Of a stretch of DNA of 64,000 bases, positions 9,004-17,772 are shown piece by piece. A model generated the notes under the pieces. It was given only the letters and a program-made list of their open reading frames with translations. It did not search any database and was not told the DNA's origin. A program made the translations under genes and the position numbers. Numbering within the stretch: the first letter of the stretch is position 1; each line of letters starts with the position of its first letter. The DNA lies in contig NZ_JXYE01000002.1 of the NCBI RefSeq assembly GCF_000967725.1, positions 62,001-126,000 of the forward strand, written 5' to 3'. Source of the DNA: Loktanella sp. S4079 (GTDB lineage Bacteria > Pseudomonadota > Alphaproteobacteria > Rhodobacterales > Rhodobacteraceae).

Positions 9004-10182
9004 ATGCAACCGGTTACCCTTGTCACCGGCCTGATGGCCGCAAATATCTTTTTATCTGGCGCGGCGTTTGCGGCGCTGGTTCCGTTTCGTGCGATTATCG
9101 GGATTGAAGAACTCGGGCTAAGCAATGCACAATTTGGCATCGTGATGGCCCTGAGTGCGCTGGGCGGGGCGGGGATTGCTTTGCTTTTGGGGAACCTATC
9201 TGATCGCGTGCAGGATCGCCGGTCGCTTGTGCTTTTGTCCGCGATTATGGGCGCATTGGGGTTGGCTGTCGTCTGGGCAATCCGTAGCCCGATTGCATTT
9301 ACACTAGCCTTTTGTTTGCTGCTGCCCTTTGGCGGGGCATTGTTTTCGCAGAGCTTTTCTTATGCGCGGAGCTACTTTGATCGAGAGCGCCCTGCGCGGG
9401 CCGAGATCACGATGTCCTATTTGCGGGCAGGGTTTACACTGGCGTGGATTGTTTTACCGCCAATTGCTGGGTGGGTTGCGGTCAAGACCTCTTCGTTTGG
9501 GGCGGCGGGTTTGGCTGCGGCGGCGCAGGTCGGGTGTATTTTATGCGTTGCCTTGCTGTGGAAAGAGCCGAGTTCACGCGTAGGCATCAAAAAGCAAGTC
9601 GATGAAAGTGGTGCCCTGCCACCCGCGCATCTGCCGCTGGCCTATCGTTTTGGCATATTGGGCGTCGTTTGCGGCAGCATTGGATTGCAATTGAACATCG
9701 TCGCGCTGCCCTTGGTGATCATGCAAGACTTAGGCGGAAGCCTCGCAGATGTCGGCCTCAATGCGGCGATCGCGGCGGCCATTGAGGTGCCTGCAATGAT
9801 TGGCTGGGGGTATCTCGCGCTTCGGGTGTCGAAGGAGATTATTCTGACGATTTCATGTGTCGTTTTCGCGGCTTATTTTGGCGCCGTTGTGATCGCCGAG
9901 ACCGTGTTACAGGTCATGTTTGCCCAAGTGCTTGCTGCGATTGCAATTGGGGCGTTCCTGGGGATTTCCATCAGTTATTTGCAGGATGCGATCCGTGGCC
10001 GGGTGGGATTGTCGACATCGTTGATCGAGTTGACGAATGTCACCGCTGCTATGGTTGCGGCTGGTCTTTTTGCGGTTATGACGGGGGCAAGCTATGCGAC
10101 ATTGATGATTGGTGCGGCGTGGCTATGCGTGGTTGGTGCTGTGATGTTGGCCTTGGCCGAAGTTGTGCGCCGTAGGATCTGA
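9004..10182 (+). CDS. Major facilitator superfamily transporter
   Basis: 392 residues with about twelve hydrophobic segments and the MFS loop 2-3 signature GNLSDRVQDRR (about 63-73). The arrangement of two six-helix halves separated by a hydrophilic stretch (WKEPSSRVGIKKQVDESG) is normal for the superfamily. It resembles the sugar-efflux/drug-efflux-type subfamilies, but the substrate cannot be read from sequence. It starts at ATG 9004 after GGGGGAGAG. It is flanked by palindromic repeats, and a terminator follows. It is a single-gene unit convergent with gcrA. Confidence 0.85.
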   Translation: MQPVTLVTGLMAANIFLSGAAFAALVPFRAIIGIEELGLSNAQFGIVMALSALGGAGIALLLGNLSDRVQDRRSLVLLSAIMGALGLAVVWAIRSPIAFTLAFCLLLPFGGALFSQSFSYARSYFDRERPARAEITMSYLRAGFTLAWIVLPPIAGWVAVKTSSFGAAGLAAAAQVGCILCVALLWKEPSSRVGIKKQVDESGALPPAHLPLAYRFGILGVVCGSIGLQLNIVALPLVIMQDLGGSLADVGLNAAIAAAIEVPAMIGWGYLALRVSKEIILTISCVVFAAYFGAVVIAETVLQVMFAQVLAAIAIGAFLGISISYLQDAIRGRVGLSTSLIELTNVTAAMVAAGLFAVMTGASYATLMIGAAWLCVVGAVMLALAEVVRRRI

Positions 10183-10187
10183 AACGC

Positions 10188-10213
10188 AAAAGGCCACCCA
10201 GAGGGCGGCCTTT
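10188..10213 (+). terminator. Terminator hairpin after MFS gene
   Basis: The arms AAAGGCC and GGCCTTT flank ACCCAGAGGGC, directly after the stop at 10182. It may act on both strands for the convergent gcrA. Confidence 0.7.
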
Positions 10214-10223
10214 GTTGCGGCGG

Positions 10224-10245
10224 GGTGGATCAAGATCCACCCTAC
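10224..10245. repeat. Palindromic repeat, copy 2
   Basis: GGTGGATCAAGATCCACCCTAC, the reverse-complement orientation of copy 1. It lies 11 bp beyond the gcrA stop. Confidence 0.85.
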
Positions 10246-10256
10246 GCTAGTATCGC

Positions 10257-10871
10257 TTAGCGGCGGCGGTCGCGCCGTGATGACATTGGCTGGAACGCTA
10301 CGCCGACATGGGCCTCGCAGTAAGGTTTGCCTTGTTGCACGCCAAGACCACAGAACCAGAAGTCATCGGTGGCAGGGTCGCCGACGGGCCATTTGCAGGT
10401 TTTCTCGGTCAGTTCCATCAGGCTGATCCGCTTCGAGGTTTTTTCGACCTCGCTCACTTTGGCCAATGCTTCGGGGCTGATTTCATTCGCAGACGGCTGA
10501 GGAGGTAGCGGTTGGCCCGCAGGAATAATCGCCCGACGCGCTGCCGAAATTGGGATGCCGTTCTCGTCGAGTTCGACTTCTTCTTTGACGGCAGGGACCG
10601 AAGCCGCCGCAGCAGGCGCTGGGGTAGGCTTGGGCTTTGGCGCTGGTTTGGGCGCGGCAGGTTTCGCGGCCGCTGCTGGTTTTTCTTTGGGTGCTGCTTT
10701 GGCAGTTGATGAACCTGCTGATCCAGCGCGGTTCGAAAGGCCCAAGCGGTGGACCTTACCAATAACGGCATTGCGGGTGACGCCGCCCAGTTCCTTGGCG
10801 ATCTGGCTAGCTGACTGGCCTTCGCCCCACATCTTTTTGAGCGTCTCGACGCGCTCGTCAGTCCAGGACAT
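10257..10871 (-). CDS. gcrA: GcrA cell-cycle regulator
   Basis: 204 residues. GcrA is an alphaproteobacterial transcription factor that works with sigma-70 at promoters carrying methylated GANTC (CcrM) sites. The N-terminus MSWTDERVETLKKMWGEG and SASQIAKELGGVTRNAVIGK form the conserved helix-turn-helix (residues 1-45). A long Ala/Pro/Lys linker (about 50-110) joins it to the sigma-binding C-terminal domain with TCKWPVGDP and FCG...YCEAH cysteines. All family features are present. A GATTC site lies 4 bp upstream of its start codon. It is divergent from an ABC-2 permease gene. Confidence 0.95.
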   Translation of the reverse strand: MSWTDERVETLKKMWGEGQSASQIAKELGGVTRNAVIGKVHRLGLSNRAGSAGSSTAKAAPKEKPAAAAKPAAPKPAPKPKPTPAPAAAASVPAVKEEVELDENGIPISAARRAIIPAGQPLPPQPSANEISPEALAKVSEVEKTSKRISLMELTEKTCKWPVGDPATDDFWFCGLGVQQGKPYCEAHVGVAFQPMSSRRDRRR

Positions 10872-10874
10872 ATG

Positions 10875-10879
10875 GATTC
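10875..10879. promoter_or_regulatory. GANTC (CcrM-type) site in gcrA 5' leader
   Basis: GATTC on the plus strand, read GAATC on the gcrA strand, sits between the gcrA ribosome site (GAAGGA) and its ATG. In alphaproteobacteria GANTC is methylated by CcrM. One five-base site can occur by chance, so a role is inference only. Confidence 0.35.
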
Positions 10880-11099
10880 CTTCGGTTCAGCGGTCCGCGC
10901 AAAGAAATTTGTCGGGCCTAAAGTCTGTTCAGACCTTATAATAGGCCTAGTATTTGCAGAAGTGAAGCCGAGGAACGCGGTTTTCCGTTCCTATGGCAGA
11001 TTGGTCCCAATAGGCCCCGTTTTTAGATTTGATTGCCGGACCTCTGGTCAATTGCGCCCGATAGGTTATGTCACAAGTCCAAGCAAGAGGACATCTGAT

Positions 11100-11903
11100 A
11101 TGACCACAAAGACTGCAATGGGCGTGCGTCGCTTTGGACGCGTGAACTGGCTGGGTACCTGGACATTGGTCCGTCGTGAAATTCGCCGATTTATGAATGT
11201 CTGGTCACAGACTGTCATGGCCCCTTTGATCAATGCGGGGCTGTTTTTGATGATCTTTACCATTGCGATAGGGCCGCAGCGCGGCGACGTGATGGGTGTG
11301 CCCTTTATTAGCTTTCTCGCGCCGGGCATTTTGACGATGACTGTGATCCAGAATGCCTTTGCGAATACGTCGTCCAGTTTGGCCTCGGCTAAGGTGCAGG
11401 GCAATATCGTGGATACGTTGATGCCGCCGCTATCCGCCGGAGAATTGGTTTTCGGCTATGTCGGCGGGGCGGTTGCACGTGGTGCTTTGGTCGCCGTGGT
11501 GATCGCGATTGGATCGATGATCTTTTTGGGCGTTGGGATGCAAAACCCAATTTGGGTCATTTTGTTTGTCTTGCTGGGGTCCATCATGATGGGTGGTCTG
11601 GGCATGATCGCAGGGATATTTGCCAATAAGTTTGATCAGCTGTCGGCGATTTCGAATTTCTTGGTGACGCCCTTGGCATTCTTGTCAGGGACGTTTTATT
11701 CGATTGAGGCATTGCCCGGTTTCATGCAGGCGCTCAGCCACGCGAACCCTTTCTTTTATATTATTGACGGTGTCCGCTATGGGATGATCGGCGTCAGCGA
11801 CAGTAGCCCGTGGGTCGGATTGCTGGTTGTATTGTTCGCCTGCTGTGCTGTGTTAACCGTCTGTTGGCGCTGGATGCGTACGGGCTATCGGCTCAAGGCT
11901 TAG
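11100..11903 (+). CDS. ABC-2 type transporter permease
   Basis: 267 residues starting at ATG 11100, preceded by AAGAGGA. Upstream in-frame codons exist, but they are not family-like and overlap the gcrA promoter region. It has six hydrophobic segments and the ABC-2 signature region GGLGMIAGIFANKFDQLSAI followed by FLVTPLAFLSGTFYSIEALP, as in NodJ/DrrB/KpsM-like permeases. Such proteins form the membrane channel of exporters. No ATP-binding partner lies next to it, so it must pair with a subunit encoded elsewhere. The substrate is unknown. Its TAG stop overlaps the stop of the convergent EamA gene. Confidence 0.87.
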   Translation: MTTKTAMGVRRFGRVNWLGTWTLVRREIRRFMNVWSQTVMAPLINAGLFLMIFTIAIGPQRGDVMGVPFISFLAPGILTMTVIQNAFANTSSSLASAKVQGNIVDTLMPPLSAGELVFGYVGGAVARGALVAVVIAIGSMIFLGVGMQNPIWVILFVLLGSIMMGGLGMIAGIFANKFDQLSAISNFLVTPLAFLSGTFYSIEALPGFMQALSHANPFFYIIDGVRYGMIGVSDSSPWVGLLVVLFACCAVLTVCWRWMRTGYRLKA

Positions 11904-12778
11904 GACCGTGTGCGGGCCTCGCGCCACGCCAATAGAATTGCGCCGCCGATAATAAGGGCGGCCCCGATCAGGCTAATATGGTCGGGGCGTTCGCTGAATA
12001 CGATCCCGTCATAGAGCGTCGCAAAGATCAGCGTGATATAACTGAACGGCGTGACAAAGCTGGCGTCGGCACGCGCGACAGCATTGACAAAGCAGGCCTG
12101 CGCTGTGGCCATCAAAACACCAATCCCCACCAATGCAGCCCATTGCGCGCCGTTCGGCATCATCCAAACAGGAATGACCGCGATTGTCGCCATCATGAGC
12201 CCGAGCCCGTTGTTGATGAGGAGCACTTGAAACGGTGGCTCGCTATCGGCGAGCTTTTTCAGAAAGATCAGCTCCATTCCCATCAGAAACGCAGCGGCAA
12301 GGGCCAATAAGCCAGCAAGCTGAAATGTCTCGGCACCGGGTCGCAACAGGATTAATGCTCCGATCATTGCCGCAGCCGCAGCACCCCAACGCCACGGGCC
12401 GACACGTTCGCCCAATAATGGGATCGCGAGGATCATTGCGAAAACGGGGTTGAGAAAGCTAATCGCCGTGGCGTCTGACAGTCGCATATTTGCGGCGGCG
12501 GCAAACATCAGGCTTACGCCACCCCAGCCAAACAACGTGCGTCCAATATGAAGGCGCAGTTTGGGTTTTCCAAACTTGGGGCGCATAGCCAAGGCGACTA
12601 TACTGATCGCAAGAAACGCAAATAGGAACCGCCCGTGGCTCACTTGAAGCGGGTGAAGCGCCGGCCCCAATGTTTCGGTGCCCAAGGTTTTGGCCAAGAG
12701 CATTGTTCCCGCGATGAAGGCAGTTGCGGTTACGATCAATGCGACGGCAAGCTGTGGGTTCTGTTGGCGCTGTTTCAT
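11900..12778 (-). CDS. EamA/DMT-family metabolite exporter
   Basis: About 292 residues from the Met at 12778 (MKQRQQNPQL); a longer in-frame version starting at 12847 adds a polar 23-residue tail. Ten hydrophobic segments are arranged as two EamA halves, with LSDATAISFLNPVFAMILAIPLLGERV closing the first half and SYITLIFATLYDGIVFSERPD closing the second. DMT exporters move amino acids, purines or other metabolites, but the substrate is not readable here. It is convergent with the ABC-2 gene; the stops share TTAG. Confidence 0.87.
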   Translation of the reverse strand: MKQRQQNPQLAVALIVTATAFIAGTMLLAKTLGTETLGPALHPLQVSHGRFLFAFLAISIVALAMRPKFGKPKLRLHIGRTLFGWGGVSLMFAAAANMRLSDATAISFLNPVFAMILAIPLLGERVGPWRWGAAAAAMIGALILLRPGAETFQLAGLLALAAAFLMGMELIFLKKLADSEPPFQVLLINNGLGLMMATIAVIPVWMMPNGAQWAALVGIGVLMATAQACFVNAVARADASFVTPFSYITLIFATLYDGIVFSERPDHISLIGAALIIGGAILLAWREARTRS

Positions 12779-13017
12779 TTGCGTATCTGTGACGCGATAC
12801 GCGCGTGGATCAAGCCTAAATGCTGGGTGTTCATTTTTTATCTTCACGTCTTCAAGTATTTGCGCTAACGATCAGGCATGAAGATGCGCACAACATATGT
12901 AAGCCGACGCCGACGCTAATTTCGCGCCGCAATTTGTCACGTCTTCTTCAATCCCGAAATATTGACACTTAGCTCTTGGTCCTGCACCAATCGGGCTTAT
13001 TAACAAGGATGATCGCC

Positions 13018-14184
13018 ATGATCGCATCTATTTTGCCTACGTATTCACGTGCTCCGCTGACATTCGTGGCCGGCGAGGGGGCTTGGTTGACCGAGGCAGA
13101 TGGGCGCCGATTTTTGGATTTGGGGGCGGGGATTGCGGTGAATGCCCTCGGTCATGCGAACCCAGATTTGGTCGAGGCGCTGACCACGCAAGCGCAATCA
13201 GTTTGGCATTTGTCCAACCTCTATAACATTCCGGCACAGCAGAAACTGGCGGATGCATTGGTTGAACAGTCGTTCGCGGATACCGTGTTTTTCACAAACT
13301 CGGGTACGGAATCTTGCGAACTGGCCGTGAAAATGGCGCGTAAGTACTGGTATGACAAAGGCCAACCCGAGCGGACCGAGATCATCACATTCTCCGGGTC
13401 GTTCCACGGACGTTCAAGCGCAGGGATCGCTGCTGCTGGCTCTGAAAAGATGACCAAAGGGTTTGGCCCGCTGCTTCCTGGATTTGTTCACCTCGAATTT
13501 GGCGATATTGCCGCGGTCAAAACCGCGATTGGAAATGAAACCGCTGCAGTTCTGGTGGAACCGATCCAAGGCGAAGGTGGTATTCGCCCGTTGTCTGACG
13601 CCGACCTCAAGGCGCTGCGTCAGATTTGCGATGATGCTGGAATTCTGTTGATTTTGGACGAAGTGCAATGCGGTGTTGGCCGGACGGGCAAACTGTTTGC
13701 GCATGAATGGGCCGGGATCACGCCTGACATCATGATGGTCGCCAAAGGCATCGGTGGTGGCTTTCCACTCGGTGCGGTCTTGGCCACAGAAAACGCAGCC
13801 TCGGGCATGACGGCAGGTACGCACGGGTCCACCTATGGCGGGAACCCATTGGCTTGTGCCGTTGGTGTTAAGGTTATGGAAATCATCGCAAATGATGCAT
13901 TCCTGTCAGAGGTAAACCGCAAAGCGGCGCTATTGCGTCAAAAGCTAGAGGGGCTGGTCGCGGCCTATCCAGAGGTATTCACCGAGGTGCGCGGTGCAGG
14001 GCTGATGCTGGGTCTCAAATGTAAGGCGGTGAACACAGAGGTGGTGCAGGCAGGTTACGCACAGGGCGTTCTGACCGTACCTGCAGCAGATAACGTTATT
14101 CGCCTGCTGCCTCCTTTGAATATAAGTGACGAAGATATTGCTGTCGCGGTTGAATTGCTCGAGGCGACGGCAGCACAGATGTAG
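13018..14184 (+). CDS. argD: Acetylornithine aminotransferase
   Basis: 388 residues. This PLP enzyme converts N-acetylglutamate semialdehyde to N-acetylornithine (arginine pathway) and may also act in lysine synthesis. Class-III aminotransferase features are intact: TNSGTESCELAVKMAR (about 93-108), LDEVQCGVGRTG with the PLP-ring Asp214, and the Schiff-base lysine Lys243 in MVAKGIGGGFPLGA. The start at 13018 fits AAGGA 8 bp upstream; an earlier Met at 13009 would sit directly on that site. It is the first gene of an argD-GNAT-argF cluster, 7 bp before the acetyltransferase. Confidence 0.95.
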   Translation: MIASILPTYSRAPLTFVAGEGAWLTEADGRRFLDLGAGIAVNALGHANPDLVEALTTQAQSVWHLSNLYNIPAQQKLADALVEQSFADTVFFTNSGTESCELAVKMARKYWYDKGQPERTEIITFSGSFHGRSSAGIAAAGSEKMTKGFGPLLPGFVHLEFGDIAAVKTAIGNETAAVLVEPIQGEGGIRPLSDADLKALRQICDDAGILLILDEVQCGVGRTGKLFAHEWAGITPDIMMVAKGIGGGFPLGAVLATENAASGMTAGTHGSTYGGNPLACAVGVKVMEIIANDAFLSEVNRKAALLRQKLEGLVAAYPEVFTEVRGAGLMLGLKCKAVNTEVVQAGYAQGVLTVPAADNVIRLLPPLNISDEDIAVAVELLEATAAQM

Positions 14185-14191
14185 GTATTTT

Positions 14192-14674
14192 ATGCGTAAT
14201 TACGATTTTAGACGGTTTACTGACAACGACATCCCTTTGTTGCGCCAATGGCTGCATGTGGCGCACGTGAGGGCGTGGTGGCCTGATCCGGATCGACAAA
14301 TTGCGCAATTTACCAAACATATGTCCGATCGTAACTTTGATATTCGGATGGTGAATTTGGCGAACAGGCCGTTTGCGTTCATCTTCGATTTTGACACGCG
14401 CGCATCTGGCAAAGCTGAGTTTTCGGATTTGCCTGCACGTTCGCGTGGCATGGGGACCTTTGTCGGAAATCCCGACTTCTTGGGGCCCGGTCATGCGACT
14501 GGCTATATCGAAGCACGTGTACATGATCTGCGCCGTAATCATGGTTTGGTTGCGGTCGGGCCAAATACCACCGATACAAGGACAATATCGATCTATCGTC
14601 AGGCGGGGTTCCAGCCCCGGCGATTGGCCGGAACCAACGATGGCAAACTTGTTCAGGTGATGACTCACCTGTGA
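14192..14674 (+). CDS. GNAT-family N-acetyltransferase (AAC(6')-like)
   Basis: 160 residues starting at ATG 14192, 7 bp after argD. It resembles the Acetyltransf_8/aminoglycoside 6'-acetyltransferase group: FRRFTDNDIPLLRQWLHVAHVRAWW at the N-terminus and the acetyl-CoA-fold motif TRTISIYRQAGFQPRR near 135-150. The central R/Q-x-x-G-x-G/A loop is not obvious, and the middle is divergent. Its place between argD and argF suggests coexpression with arginine synthesis, but not necessarily a pathway step. Neither substrate nor antibiotic resistance can be inferred. Confidence 0.8.
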   Translation: MRNYDFRRFTDNDIPLLRQWLHVAHVRAWWPDPDRQIAQFTKHMSDRNFDIRMVNLANRPFAFIFDFDTRASGKAEFSDLPARSRGMGTFVGNPDFLGPGHATGYIEARVHDLRRNHGLVAVGPNTTDTRTISIYRQAGFQPRRLAGTNDGKLVQVMTHL

Positions 14675-14711
14675 TTTACTGGCCCCACGGCCCAACTAAA
14701 AAGCGAAACCT

Positions 14712-15617
14712 ATGACGCATTTTCTTGATATTCACACGACGCCCGCCGCTGATTTGCACGACATTATCCGTAATGGCCGTGCGATTAAGGACGCGCGCCA
14801 AGGGCTGCCCAAAGGCGCCCCTGACGCAGATCAGCCGCTTGCCAATCACATGGTCGCTTTGATTTTTGAAAAACCCTCGACCCGTACGCGCGTTTCGTTT
14901 GATGTTGGTGTGCGTCAGATGGGCGGGCAAACTATGGTGTTGTCGGGGAATGATATGCAGCTTGGGCACGGTGAAACGATTGCCGATACCGCACGGGTGC
15001 TGTCGCGCTATGTCGATATGATTATGATCCGTACATTTGAGGAACAAACGCTTCTTGAGATGGCAGAATACGCGACGGTGCCGGTGATCAACGGGCTGAC
15101 AAATCGTACGCACCCCTGCCAGATTATGGCCGATATCATGACCTTTGAGGAACACCGCGGCCCGATCAAAGGCAAAAAGGTCGTCTGGTCGGGTGATGGA
15201 AACAACGTCTTCGCGAGCTTTGCCCATGCGGCCAAGCAATTCGATTTTGAACTGGTGTTTACTGGGCCAGAGCCATTGGACCCAGAACCTGCGCTCGCCG
15301 GGCTCTATACCACTGTGCGCGACCCGAACGAGGCCGTCAAAGGCGCTGATCTGGTTGTTACTGACACATGGGTGTCGATGCACGACCCGCAATCCGCGCG
15401 CGAACGTCGGCATAACCAGTTGCGCGGCTATCAGGTCAATGATGCGTTGATGGCCAAGGCAAATGACGATGCGCTCTTTATGCATTGTCTGCCTGCACAC
15501 CGCGACGACGAAGCGACAAGCAGCGTGATGGATGGTCCACATTCGGTGATCTTTGACGAGGCAGAAAATCGGCTGCATGCCCAAAAGGCGGTGATGCGCT
15601 ATTGCCTCGGTAAATAA
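14712..15617 (+). CDS. argF: Ornithine carbamoyltransferase
   Basis: 301 residues. It transfers a carbamoyl group to ornithine to give citrulline. The carbamoyl-phosphate motif STRTR (56-60), HPCQ (mid-protein) and the ornithine-binding HCLPAHR near 258-264 are all present, so the enzyme should be active. It is third in the argD-GNAT-argF cluster (37-bp gap after the GNAT gene). A 13-bp perfect hairpin follows the stop. Confidence 0.96.
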   Translation: MTHFLDIHTTPAADLHDIIRNGRAIKDARQGLPKGAPDADQPLANHMVALIFEKPSTRTRVSFDVGVRQMGGQTMVLSGNDMQLGHGETIADTARVLSRYVDMIMIRTFEEQTLLEMAEYATVPVINGLTNRTHPCQIMADIMTFEEHRGPIKGKKVVWSGDGNNVFASFAHAAKQFDFELVFTGPEPLDPEPALAGLYTTVRDPNEAVKGADLVVTDTWVSMHDPQSARERRHNQLRGYQVNDALMAKANDDALFMHCLPAHRDDEATSSVMDGPHSVIFDEAENRLHAQKAVMRYCLGK

Positions 15618-15620
15618 GAA

Positions 15621-15653
15621 ATAGGCCAGCGTCTGAATGGGACGCTGGCCTAT
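15621..15653 (+). terminator. Strong hairpin after argF
   Basis: ATAGGCCAGCGTC and GACGCTGGCCTAT form a perfect 13-bp stem with a 7-base loop. There is no long T tract, so it may act as an mRNA 3' stabiliser as much as a terminator. It lies between convergent argF and the phosphate transporter gene. Confidence 0.7.
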
Positions 15654-15656
15654 CAC

Positions 15657-15678
15657 GTAGGGTGGATTTTAATCCACC
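15657..15678. repeat. Palindromic repeat, copy 3
   Basis: GTAGGGTGGATTTTAATCCACC, between the argF hairpin and the stop of the Pit gene. Confidence 0.85.
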
Positions 15679-15682
15679 GCGC

Positions 15683-17164
15683 TTAAACGAAAGCGGTGCT
15701 CAGTCCAAAGAAAATGGTGGCCGAGATAAGCGCCGCAGCGGGTACTGTGATGATCCACGCCGCAATAATCGTCATAAAGTGAGAACGACGCACCAGTTTA
15801 CGCCGGCGCCGTTCTTCGGGTGCGATCCGTTTTGCAGCGGGGCGCTTGGCTGATGATTTCCGGGCGCGACGTTCAGCGTGCCATTCGCGGAAAAAACCAA
15901 CCCCAAAGACACCGCCCACAGCGATATGTGTCGATGATACGGGCAGACCAAGCCAGCTTGCGATGATCACAGTGATGGCTGCGGATAGGGCAACACAATA
16001 GGCGCGCATTGGGTTTAGCTTGGTGATTTGGCTGCCGACCATGCGGATCAGTTTTGGTCCAAATAGGATCAAGCCAAAGGAAATCCCAAAGGCCCCAATC
16101 ACCATCACCCAAGTTGGAATGTCGACTTTACCAGCGAATGACCCGACGCTTTCGGCGTGGACAATCGCGGCAAGTGGCCCGACCGCATTGGCCACATCAT
16201 TGGCACCATGCGCAAATGACAGCAAAGCAGCTGACAGGATCAGAGGGATCTTGAACAACACTTTGAGAGACTTGTTCCGGTTTTCAAGACCCTCGGACTG
16301 ACGCCGAACCAGTGGTGCAGAAATCGCGTAGATAATGGCCCCTGTGACCAATCCGATCAAACAGGCTGTGAATAGATCAACTTTGATGATCTTCTTGAGG
16401 CCCTTCATCGCCAGATAGGTGGCAAAGACTCCGCCCATAATTCCGATCAATACCGGAACCCAGCGTCGCGCAGCGGCGATCTTGTCATCCTGATAGATGA
16501 TCGCGCTCTTGATAAAGGCGAGGAATGCCGCAGCAATCACGCCACCAAGCAAAGGAGAAATCACCCAACTTGCCGCGATTGCGCCCATGGTTGGCCAATT
16601 CACGGCGGCAAACCCAGCCGCTGCAATGCCGGCCCCCATCACACCGCCAACGACCGAATGTGTCGTGGACACTGGCGCGCCGATCCAAGTCGCGAGGTTA
16701 ACCCATAGCGCCGATGAAATCAGCGCTGCCATCATGGCCCAGATAAACACTTCGCCACTGGCGACGCTTTCAGGGTCGATGATCCCTTTGGAGATCGTTG
16801 ATACAACGTCCCCGCCCGCGAGAAGCGCACCAGCGCTTTCGCACAATGCCGCGATCACAATTGCGCCGCCCATTGTCAGCGCGTTCGCACCCACCGCAGG
16901 ACCCATATTGTTCGCGACGTCATTGGCCCCGATGTTTACGGCCATATACGCGCCAAACGCGGCTGCCGCGATCACCACATAAGAGATCGAGTCGCCCCCC
17001 AGAAAGAGCGTGCTTGCCAGTGCGGCTATGATGATAAACGCTAATGATACGCCCAATCCGACGAGCGGCTTGCTGACGTATTGGGTGGCATATTCGACAG
17101 AGCCAATGCGGTCCAGATCGCGGTCAAGCGTCTTCCATTGGTTGGTCGGTTTGGATTCAGGCAT
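15683..17164 (-). CDS. Inorganic phosphate transporter, PitA family
   Basis: 493 residues. Both repeats of the PHO4/Pit family signature are visible: VNIGANDVANNMGPAVG (about 76-92) and FAHGANDVANAVGPLAAIV (about 318-336), each paired with an APVSTTHSVVGG or LPVSSTHIAVGG motif. This is a low-affinity, proton- or sodium-coupled phosphate (metal-phosphate) symporter of the inner membrane. It is longer than some homologues because of a basic linker (RARKSSAKRPAAKR) near 440. The N-terminus has a 35-residue polar lead. No PhoU-like partner gene is adjacent. It is convergent with argF. Confidence 0.94.
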   Translation of the reverse strand: MPESKPTNQWKTLDRDLDRIGSVEYATQYVSKPLVGLGVSLAFIIIAALASTLFLGGDSISYVVIAAAAFGAYMAVNIGANDVANNMGPAVGANALTMGGAIVIAALCESAGALLAGGDVVSTISKGIIDPESVASGEVFIWAMMAALISSALWVNLATWIGAPVSTTHSVVGGVMGAGIAAAGFAAVNWPTMGAIAASWVISPLLGGVIAAAFLAFIKSAIIYQDDKIAAARRWVPVLIGIMGGVFATYLAMKGLKKIIKVDLFTACLIGLVTGAIIYAISAPLVRRQSEGLENRNKSLKVLFKIPLILSAALLSFAHGANDVANAVGPLAAIVHAESVGSFAGKVDIPTWVMVIGAFGISFGLILFGPKLIRMVGSQITKLNPMRAYCVALSAAITVIIASWLGLPVSSTHIAVGGVFGVGFFREWHAERRARKSSAKRPAAKRIAPEERRRRKLVRRSHFMTIIAAWIITVPAAALISATIFFGLSTAFV

Positions 17165-17239
17165 TTGGTCCCCCGATTATGAATTGGGGTGGCGTAACGC
17201 TAAATGGCTGCCGTCACAAGCTTGTTATCTTGTCCAATG

Positions 17240-17701
17240 CTATGCGTCGAATTTGTTAAGGACCTGCCGCAAACCGGGATCATCCACCATTTCAGCCGCC
17301 TTTTGCGGAGAGGCCCAAACGCGTTTGCGACGTTCAGCCTCTGGGTAGGTTTTGGATAGTTTTTCGACCTCGAACGGGTAAACTTTGACCTCGCAAGGGA
17401 TCGTTGCCCCGTTGTCGAAACGTTTTTCCCCGATGAAGGTCTGTACGGCATCCTCGTCGGCAGAGGCTTTCTTAACGCCGCCTTCTTCCCACGCTTCTTG
17501 TTTGGCGGCTTCCACCGCGCTCAGGCCGTCAATGGGCCAGCCTTTGGGCAAAATCCATCTGCCGCTTGAACTGCTCACGAGCAAGACTTGCGTACCTTCT
17601 TTGCCGCGCCGATGGCATAGCGCAGCAACTTGCAACGCTGGGGGGCGTCGAAAGATAGGGCGCAGCACGCCCTGCCAAAGGTTTGCAAACAGCGAAGTCA
17701 T
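17240..17701 (-). CDS. Nudix hydrolase
   Basis: 153 residues. A Nudix box is present at about 54-76: GWPIDG...EAAKQEAWEEGG with the metal-binding Glu69, Glu72 and Glu73. The usual Arg of REUXEE is Gln here (QEAWEE), a modest deviation also seen in some active homologues. The layout (RWILPKGWPIDG, then DNGATIPCEVKVYPFEV) resembles diphosphoinositol-polyphosphate/Ap4A-type Nudix enzymes, so a nucleoside polyphosphate is a reasonable guess, no more. It stands alone between the Pit and hrpB genes. Confidence 0.88.
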   Translation of the reverse strand: MTSLFANLWQGVLRPIFRRPPALQVAALCHRRGKEGTQVLLVSSSSGRWILPKGWPIDGLSAVEAAKQEAWEEGGVKKASADEDAVQTFIGEKRFDNGATIPCEVKVYPFEVEKLSKTYPEAERRKRVWASPQKAAEMVDDPGLRQVLNKFDA

Positions 17702-17772
17702 AACCTGCTCTTCAATAGACTTATTTTATTGATGTTTTCCTAACATAGGGTGATTCGGATTGCAAATCGGGG

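Noticed and set aside
14676..15656. 326-codon open frame opposite argF
   Set aside because: Antisense shadow of argF, with a His/Gln/Arg-rich product typical of reversed codons.
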